From NCBI GenBank assembly GCA_902782585.1, contig CACZNK010000014.1, positions 1 to 5,285 on the forward strand: a DNA stretch of 5,285 bases, written 5' to 3'. Under the pieces are notes generated by a model that saw only the letters and a list, made by a program, of their open reading frames with translations, searched no databases and was not told the origin of the DNA. Positions 1-5,285 of this stretch are shown piece after piece (within the stretch, counting starts at the first letter, position 1; each line of letters starts with the position of its first letter). This DNA comes from an uncultured Ureaplasma sp. GTDB taxonomy: Bacteria; Bacillota_I; Bacilli_A; Mycoplasmatales; Mycoplasmoidaceae. The translations under genes and the position numbers were made by a program.

Positions 1-2
1 AT

Positions 3-704
3 GTACACATTGCTAAAGATAGTAAAGTTAACTTATTAACATATGGTGAAACATCATATTATTTTGAAGCAGACGAATATGAAAATATTAAAAATCAATG
101 CAAAGAAATATTTAATAATTCTGAACTATGTGCAGTTGTAACATTTGCATTTTTTAAATCTAACTATAAAATTAGTAATGAGTCATGATTAATTAATGGA
201 TTTACCAATGAAATAGTTGTTTATCAAAAAAGTCATGGTGTACCATATGAGGGAATTGAAGAAGGTGATGGGAAAGTAAAATATATTGATACGCCATATG
301 GCAGAATTGGTACTGTAATATGTTTAGATTTAGAATTCGATAATTTTATTTCACAAGTCGGCAGAAATCATATTGATATTCTTGTAGCACCAAGTGCAGA
401 TTGAATTTCTATGCAACCTAATCATTCAATAACTAATGCATTTAGAGCAATTGAAAATGGAGTAAATTTAATTAAACCAACATATACTGGATATTCAATT
501 GCAACTGATTATTATGGAAATATTTTAACAAATTATTTTAACAGTAATTCTGATTCTACTATTGGTGTTATAGATGTTCCATGTAAATCAAAATTTGTTA
601 TTTACCCGTACTTAGCTATAGTTATGGATTATCTATACATAATATCATTATGTGGTTTATTAGTTTTCTATTCAATTAAAGACTATTTCATCAAAACACG
701 ATAG
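3..704 (+). CDS. Lnt-like membrane-anchored carbon-nitrogen hydrolase (3' part)
   Basis: The 5' end lies outside the window; 233 residues up to TAG are visible. Read with TGA as Trp (186-188 and 402-404), the fragment forms a nitrilase-superfamily domain with the Glu-Lys-Cys triad: Glu in TYGETS (fragment residue 16, codon at 48), Lys in YQKSHGVP (residue 76, codon at 228) and Cys in VICLDLEF (residue 107, codon at 321). Further Lnt-like signatures are DTPYGRIG, APSADW, NAFRAIENGVNL and TGYSIATDYYGNI. A hydrophobic stretch at about residues 203-225, followed by a basic tail (KTR), gives a C-terminal membrane anchor, as in apolipoprotein N-acyltransferase. The N-terminal membrane helices expected for Lnt would lie upstream. 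Lnt transfers a fatty acyl chain to the N-terminal Cys of diacylated lipoproteins. The family assignment is strong; the precise substrate is inferred, and another membrane-linked amidase of the same superfamily remains possible. Confidence 0.8.
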
Positions 705-727
705 CAATAAATATATTATGTGTAAAT

Positions 728-774
728 AAAAGTTCAATACTTTATTGAAGTGATGATAATACTAACTTTTATTA
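728..774 (+). terminator. Branched inverted repeat, possible terminator
   Basis: An outer stem AAAAGTT (728-734) pairs with AACTTTT (764-770). Inside it, CAATA-CTT-TATTG (735-747) forms a perfect 5-bp hairpin, and AGT..ACT (749-763) can form a second short, bulged arm, giving a small three-way junction. Alternatively TTCAATA/TATTGAA (733-749) forms a 7-bp hairpin with a 3-base loop. The outer stem ends in TTTT. It lies 23 bases after the Lnt-like gene stop and ahead of the next promoter, so a weak terminator is the simplest reading. The stems are AT-rich, and chance pairing is common in DNA of this composition. Confidence 0.35.
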
Positions 775-792
775 TGCAACAAATTTAGCATA

Positions 793-821
793 TTTAAAAA
801 AATTAACTAATTTAATATAAT
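793..821 (+). promoter_or_regulatory. Sigma-70-type promoter for the rpmG operon
   Basis: A perfect -10 hexamer TATAAT (816-821) lies 17 bases after a -35-like TTTAAA (793-798). Transcription would start near 828, giving a short leader of about 30 bases before the rpmG ATG. The position in the only sizeable spacer of the window, just ahead of a tight five-gene run, supports it. The -35 match is only partial, and TATAAT is easily met by chance in such AT-rich DNA. Confidence 0.5.
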
Positions 822-842
822 ATAAACATTTTCTCATATAAT

Positions 843-848
843 AAGGAA
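843..848 (+). promoter_or_regulatory. Ribosome binding site of rpmG
   Basis: AAGGAA at 843-848 ends 8 bases before the ATG at 857. It is the clearest Shine-Dalgarno-like site in the window. The genes downstream have weaker or no such sites and sit 1-3 bases behind the previous stop, so they probably depend more on translational coupling. Confidence 0.6.
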
Positions 849-856
849 TTCATATT

Positions 857-1018
857 ATGGCAGATAAGAAAAATGTTAGATTAGAATGTAGTGAATGTAA
901 ACATATTAATTATTTAACTAGAAGAAATCCAAAAACAACACCTAATAAATTACAACAAAGAAAATATTGTAAGTTTTGTCGTAAAATAACTATTCATAAA
1001 GAAACAAAATCTAAGTAA
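857..1018 (+). CDS. rpmG: 50S ribosomal protein L33 (zinc-ribbon form)
   Basis: A 53-residue protein beginning MADKKNVRLECSEC. It is a structural protein of the large ribosomal subunit. Two CxxC pairs, Cys11/Cys14 and Cys38/Cys41, make the zinc ribbon of the Zn-binding (C+) type of L33. The family signatures NYLTRRNP, KLQQRKYC and a C-terminal TIHKETK are all present, and the length is normal for L33. The ATG at 857 follows a good ribosome binding site. It is the first gene of the run and is followed after 2 bases by the aminopeptidase gene. Many Gram-positive relatives carry more than one L33 paralogue, so this may not be the only copy. Confidence 0.95.
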   Translation: MADKKNVRLECSECKHINYLTRRNPKTTPNKLQQRKYCKFCRKITIHKETKSK

Positions 1019-1020
1019 TA

Positions 1021-2112
1021 ATGTGTGAATCTTCTTATAAGATCAAACATAATTGTGTGACTAACACATTAAAATTATTAAAAGCTGATGCAATTTTATT
1101 TGTAAGTGATACTAATCGATTTTGAATTACAAATATTAAAACATCAGCAGGATTGTGTTTGGTTATTAATAAACTAACATATTTAATAGTTGATGAACGC
1201 TATTACAATTATTGTCAATCAATAAAATTACCAACTAACATTAAATTAATTAAAGATACTAATCCTCTTAATTGTAATGAATTAAATAAACTTGTAAATA
1301 AACTAAAAATTAAATCGATTATAGTTGAAAATGAATATTTAAGTTTAAAACAATATCAACAAATAATTAATAAAATTAAAATCAAAAGAATTAATAGCAT
1401 TAATACTGATTTTTTAAGAATTATTAAAACAAAACATGAAATTGAATTAATGAAAAAATCAGCAGATATTATTGTTAAAGTAATGCAGCAGGTAAGAAAT
1501 TGATTAAAACCTGGGATTAGTGAAATTCAAACAAGTAAATATATTCAAAAACTTATTTTAAATTCTCAAGCAAGTGGTGTATCATTTTCGCCAATTGTTT
1601 GCTTTGGTAAAAATACTGCTAATCCACACCATATTCCAACAACAACAATTTTAAAAAACAATCAATTGGTGTTAATTGATATTGGTTGTATTTATCAAGG
1701 ATATTGTTCTGATATTACTAGAACTTTTTTTATTGGGAATAAAAAACCAAGTAAAAATATAATTGATATATATAAACTTGTATATAATACCAATCAATTA
1801 GGTATTAAATCTATTCATGCTAATATTAAAGGTAATGAAATAGATAAAATATGTAGAGACTATATATCAGGAAATAAAAAATATTGTAAGTATTTCATCC
1901 ATGCACTTGGTCATGGAATTGGCATCAATATCCATGAATTACCAAATTGTTCTAGTTTATATGATGGATTAATTCCAAAAAATTCTGTAGTTACTATTGA
2001 ACCAGGAATTTATGTTAAAAATCTTGGTGGAGTCAGAATCGAAGACACTGTTGTTGTTATGTCAAATGGTTGTATTAATTTAACATCTAAAGCACCAAAG
2101 GATTTATTTTAA
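1021..2112 (+). CDS. pepP: Xaa-Pro aminopeptidase, M24 family metallopeptidase
   Basis: A 363-residue cytosolic dimetal peptidase that removes an N-terminal residue ahead of proline; a prolidase-like dipeptidase (pepQ) cannot be excluded. TGA codons at 1123 and 1501 read as Trp (residues 35 and 161). The N-terminal creatinase-like domain (about 1-120) shows the typical SDTNRFWITN and YLIVDERY stretches. The C-terminal pita-bread domain holds all five metal ligands: Asp220 (LIDIG), Asp231 (SDITRT), His298 (LGHGIG), Glu327 (TIEPG) and Glu341 (RIEDT), with accessory histidines 294 and 305. The His-to-Glu spacing of 29 equals that of E. coli PepP. The start at 1021 was chosen because the family N-terminus is preserved from there and the ATG is 2 bases after the rpmG stop; no clear ribosome binding site is seen, so coupling is likely. 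The length fits the short bacterial Xaa-Pro peptidases of about 350-360 residues. Confidence 0.92.
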
Positions 2113-2114
2113 TT

Positions 2115-3947
2115 ATGAAAAATTATGATGTTATTGTTGTTGGTGCTGGACATGGTGGTATGGAAGCTGCATTTGCTGCTGCCAATAAAAAATACCATGT
2201 TGGTCTATTTACATTAATCAAAGATTCCATTGCACAAGCTCCATGCAATCCATCTATTGGTGGTCCAGCTAAAGGTGTAGTAACAAGAGAAATTGATGCA
2301 TTAGGTGGTATTCAAGGTATAGCTACAGATCATTGTTTATTACAAATGAAACTATTAAATAGTTCTAAAGGTCCTGGAGTATGAGCATATAGAGCTCAAA
2401 TTGATAAACAAGTATATCACGAATATTTTGTTGGCCAAATCAAAAAACATAAATATATTGATTTGAATTGTATTGAAGTTAATGAATTAATTGTTGAGAA
2501 AGGAATGATTAAAGGAATCAGCACAAAAAAAGGAATATTTAAAGCAAAAATAGTTATTCTAACTACAGGTACATATATGAATTCAATTACTCATATGGGT
2601 AAAGTTAAAAAAGAATCAGGTCCTTTAGGATTTCCAAGATCAAATAATTTATCAAATAATTTAAAAAAAATAGGATTTCAATTACTAAGACTTAAAACTG
2701 GTACACCACCACGAGTTGATAAAAATACTATTAACTTTAAAAAAATGGAAATTCAAAAAGGAACTAATGCTAAATTACATTTCAACTTCTATGGTAAACA
2801 ATTTCGTCCATATAGTAAACAAATACCATGTTATCTAACATATACAAATGCTAAAACACATAAAATCATTCTTGATAATCTATTGCTTTCTGCTATGTAC
2901 TCAGGTCAAATTTCAGGTGTAGGACCAAGATATTGTCCAAGTATAGAAGATAAATTAGTTAGATTCAAAGACAAACCAAGACATCAAATATTTGTTGAAC
3001 CAGTGTCACTAAATAGTAATCTATATTATTTGCAAGGATTATCAACATCATTACCAAAAGAAGTACAAGAAAAATTTGTTCATACTATTGTTGGTTTAGA
3101 AAATTGTAGGATTTTGCAATATGCTTATGCAATTGAATATGATGCTATAGATCCAACACAATTATGACCAACATTAGAATCAAAATTAATTAAAGGATTA
3201 TATTTTGCAGGTCAAATTAATGGCACTAGTGGCTATGAAGAAGCAGCAGGTCAAGGTATTATTGCTGGTATTAATGCCACTCTTAATATTGAAAATAAAC
3301 AACAATTGATTCTAAATAGAAATGAAGCATATATTGGTGTCATGATTGATGATCTTGTAACTAAAGGAGTTAAAGATCCATACCGTTTATTAACATCAAG
3401 AGCAGAACATAGATTATTTTTAAGAAATGATAATGCTGATGATCGATTATTAAAAATTGGTTATCAAGTAGGATTAAATCCAAAAGCAAGATATAACAAA
3501 TATTTAAAAATTAGTAATACTATTAAAGATGCTATTTTTTATTTAAAAAATACAACATTAAAAAAAAATAAAAAACTTGCAAACAAATATCGAAGCCATA
3601 ATTTATATGATTTACTAAAACAACCACAAATTAAAATTGATGATGTTCTAGAAAATAGTAAATATGCAAAATTAGATGATGAAATCAAAATGAAAATTGG
3701 AATTCAAGTTAAATATAGTGGTTATATTAAAAATGAAGAGAAGACATTAGCTAAATTTAGCAAACAAATGTTATTAAAAATTGATCATATTAAAGATTAC
3801 AATAAAATAAAGAATCTTCATCTTGAAGCACGTGAAAAACTTAATAAAATTAAACCATTAACATTACAACAAGCATCAAGAATTCCAGGAATTAGTATTA
3901 ATGATCTTATGATTATTAAATATTATGTGGAATCGAACAAAAAATAA
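2115..3947 (+). CDS. mnmG: tRNA uridine-5-carboxymethylaminomethyl modification enzyme MnmG (GidA)
   Basis: A 610-residue FAD protein that, with the GTPase MnmE, installs the (carboxymethyl)aminomethyl group on wobble U34 of certain tRNAs, using methylenetetrahydrofolate. TGA codons at 2382 and 3165 read as Trp (residues 90 and 351). The N-terminal dinucleotide motif GAGHGG is at 10-15. The two conserved catalytic cysteines are present: Cys44 in APCNPSIGG and Cys274 in [10 protein letters not shown], both shifted by 3 from E. coli Cys47 and Cys277. Other family blocks are TGTPPR (195-200), [20 protein letters not shown] (362-381) and [19 protein letters not shown] (421-439). The C-terminal helical domain that binds MnmE and tRNA is present, ending with the SRIPGIS signature. 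The length is close to normal. AAAGGA at 2097-2102, 12 bases before the ATG, may be the ribosome binding site. The gene starts 2 bases after the aminopeptidase stop. Confidence 0.97.
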
Positions 3948-3948
3948 T

Positions 3949-4641
3949 ATGAATAAATTGCAATTTAAAGAATTAATCCAAAAAAATTTCAAAAATATAC
4001 CAAATGATTTTTTTGATCTAATAGAAAAGTATAAAAATTTTGTTCAAACTAAAAATAAATTATTCAATTTAACTAATTTTGCAAATGATGAAGTTATTTA
4101 CCAAAAATATTTTTTTGATTCAATTATTGATTACAAACCAATTGATTTTTTAAAAATTAATAACGTTTTAGACATCGGTTCTGGTAGTGGTATCCCAGGA
4201 ATAATAATTAAATTACTATTTAGACATATAAATCTAACAATTATAGAAGCTACAAATAAAAAAGTTAAATTTCTAAATGAATTAGTTAACTATTTAAATT
4301 TACAAAATATAACAATTATTAATAAAAGAGCCGAAAAAATAAATGACAATGAATATGAATCTTTTGATTTAGTCACTTCTCGTGCTGTAGCAGAATTAAG
4401 GGTTCTTTTAGAAATTAGTACACCCTATGCCAAGATTTCAGGTTTGATTGTTGAACCAAAATCAAAAAAATATAATCAAGAATTAATTGATGCTAAAAAC
4501 ATAATGGAAGAATTAGATTTATCATTAATTAATGAATATGATTTTAATTCTAATAAAGTTTTACATCATACATTTGTTTTTAAAAAGAATAAAAAGACAA
4601 ATCATAAATATCCAAGAAATTGGAAACAAATCATTAGTTAA
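3949..4641 (+). CDS. rsmG: 16S rRNA (guanine-N7)-methyltransferase RsmG (GidB)
   Basis: A 230-residue SAM-dependent enzyme that makes m7G at position 527 (E. coli numbering) of 16S rRNA, in the decoding region. The SAM-binding loop VLDIGSGSGIPG is at residues 73-84. Upstream is the NLT...FFDSI block (40-59). Downstream are the acidic strand end IIEA (98-101), the SRAVAELRVLLE block (144-155) and a basic C-terminal KYPRNWKQI typical of the family. In the kHflDS-type motif the usual His appears as Tyr54. ATG 3949 was preferred over the in-frame ATG at 3925, which would overlap mnmG and add MWNRTKNN, because 3949 gives the family N-terminus and a 1-base gap. No strong ribosome binding site precedes either start. 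It holds the only TGG codon of the assigned genes (4621). It forms the classical gidA-gidB pair with mnmG. Confidence 0.95.
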   Translation: MNKLQFKELIQKNFKNIPNDFFDLIEKYKNFVQTKNKLFNLTNFANDEVIYQKYFFDSIIDYKPIDFLKINNVLDIGSGSGIPGIIIKLLFRHINLTIIEATNKKVKFLNELVNYLNLQNITIINKRAEKINDNEYESFDLVTSRAVAELRVLLEISTPYAKISGLIVEPKSKKYNQELIDAKNIMEELDLSLINEYDFNSNKVLHHTFVFKKNKKTNHKYPRNWKQIIS

Positions 4642-4644
4642 AAA

Positions 4645-5285
4645 ATGAAAAATATCATCATATTAAATCACAATCAAAAATCATATCAATCGCAAAGTTA
4701 TTTTGCTATTAATTTTGGTTGCTGTTTAGCTAGTAAAAAAAAGAAAGTATTGGTATTTAGCACTATATTATCTCCAAAATATTTTAATGAAATCAAAATT
4801 AATACTTCAATTAATAATAAGTTCAAATCAATCATCAACTTTAAACTATATCAATACCAAAAAAACTTAGATGTTTTAATGTTTGGAACTGATACTAATC
4901 AAAAATTAAAAATTAATAATATTGATGAAGTTTTAAGATTATTAAAAAAACAATTAAAATTATTAGATGAAAAATATGATTATTTAATCATTGATTTAAA
5001 AAATCAATGATTAATTCTTGATGAATATTTTATAAGAAGTGATGAAATGTTTTTAATAAATTTTTTAGAATTTATAAAAAATACTAAATTTAATGTTCTT
5101 GACAATATTAATTATTTTAAAACCAAATATAATCTTGATATCACTAAATATCCATTTGTAATCTCTAATTATGATGGTTATAACAAAGAATGTTTATACA
5201 TCTATAGCACATTAAAAACTCAATATAAAGTTAAAAAACTATTCTATATAAATGAATCATTTGATCAACTTATTAAGTTTATTAG
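4645..5285 (+). CDS. ParA/Soj-like protein with a degenerate ATPase site (3' end outside window)
   Basis: 213 residues are visible, with one TGA read as Trp at 5008 (residue 122); the frame is open to the window end. Residues 10-25 align without gaps to the ParA start NQKGGVGKTTTAINLG, and KKVLVF (33-38) and YDYLIID (111-117) match the next core strand and the Walker B strand. Known ParA/Soj proteins are deviant-Walker ATPases that segregate chromosomes with ParB. Here the P-loop reads KSYQSQSY: the signature Lys12 remains, but the phosphate-binding Lys is Gln17 and the glycines are lost. The DxDPQ segment is replaced by STILS (39-43), so its Asp residues are gone, and the CPPS segment after Walker B is LKNQ. 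The protein is therefore probably a non-hydrolysing relative. Position 3 bases after rsmG, where soj commonly sits, supports the origin. A true parA or parB might follow downstream. Confidence 0.75.

Noticed and set aside
781..813. Imperfect inverted repeat AAATTTAG ... CTAATTT around the -35 box, possibly an operator.
   Set aside because: One arm carries a bulged base, the sequence is nearly all A/T, and no regulator gene is nearby; it is not distinguishable from chance.
837..842. Second TATAAT hexamer just before rpmG.
   Set aside because: It is adjacent to the ribosome binding site at 843-848, so transcripts from it would start at or within the first codons and lack that site; the hexamer at 816-821 is better placed.
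1153..1503. Apparent separate short ORFs (1153-1503 and 1666-2112) suggesting a broken aminopeptidase gene.
   Set aside because: They share one frame with the ATG at 1021, and the only interruptions are TGA codons read as Trp. The intervening codons encode conserved M24 sequence, so the gene is intact.
3925..3948. Upstream in-frame ATG of rsmG that would overlap the end of mnmG by 23 bases.
   Set aside because: The added residues MWNRTKNN do not resemble the family N-terminus and mirror the mnmG tail codons. The ATG at 3949 gives the usual start and a 1-base gap like the neighbouring junctions.
1..5285. tRNA, rRNA, CRISPR arrays, insertion sequences, DnaA-box clusters or parS sites.
   Set aside because: None were recognised by eye on either strand. 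The gidA-gidB-soj order hints at origin proximity, but no origin elements were seen in this window.

Overview
The window is a strongly A+T-rich stretch of a bacterial chromosome that must be read with UGA as tryptophan (genetic code 4). Four of the five larger genes contain in-frame TGA codons at positions where the protein family expects Trp or an aromatic residue, and only one TGG codon is used in the assigned genes. With the tight gene packing, this points to a Mollicute (Mycoplasma/Spiroplasma/Ureaplasma-type lineage). The genus cannot be fixed from the sequence alone.

Layout, all on the + strand: (1) the 3' part of a membrane-anchored nitrilase-superfamily enzyme that resembles apolipoprotein N-acyltransferase (Lnt), ending at 704; (2) a 152-base spacer holding a branched inverted-repeat structure (728-770) and a good promoter (-35 at 793-798, -10 at 816-821); (3) a compact run of five genes with gaps of only 1-3 bases: rpmG (ribosomal protein L33), an Xaa-Pro aminopeptidase of the M24 family, mnmG (gidA), rsmG (gidB), and a ParA/Soj-like gene cut off by the window end. 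No gene is seen on the minus strand.

The five-gene run looks like one transcription unit started from the promoter ahead of rpmG. Three of its genes serve translation: a ribosomal protein, tRNA wobble-uridine modification and 16S rRNA m7G methylation. The mnmG-rsmG-parA order is the conserved gidA-gidB-soj arrangement often found near the replication origin, so the window may lie near oriC, although no origin elements are visible here.

Two points stand out. The ParA-like protein aligns without gaps to the ParA N-terminus, but its Walker A motif and the following Asp motif are destroyed, which suggests a pseudo-ATPase. The Lnt-like enzyme keeps its Glu-Lys-Cys triad and a C-terminal membrane helix, making it a candidate lipoprotein N-acyltransferase in a group where a canonical enzyme is generally not recognised.
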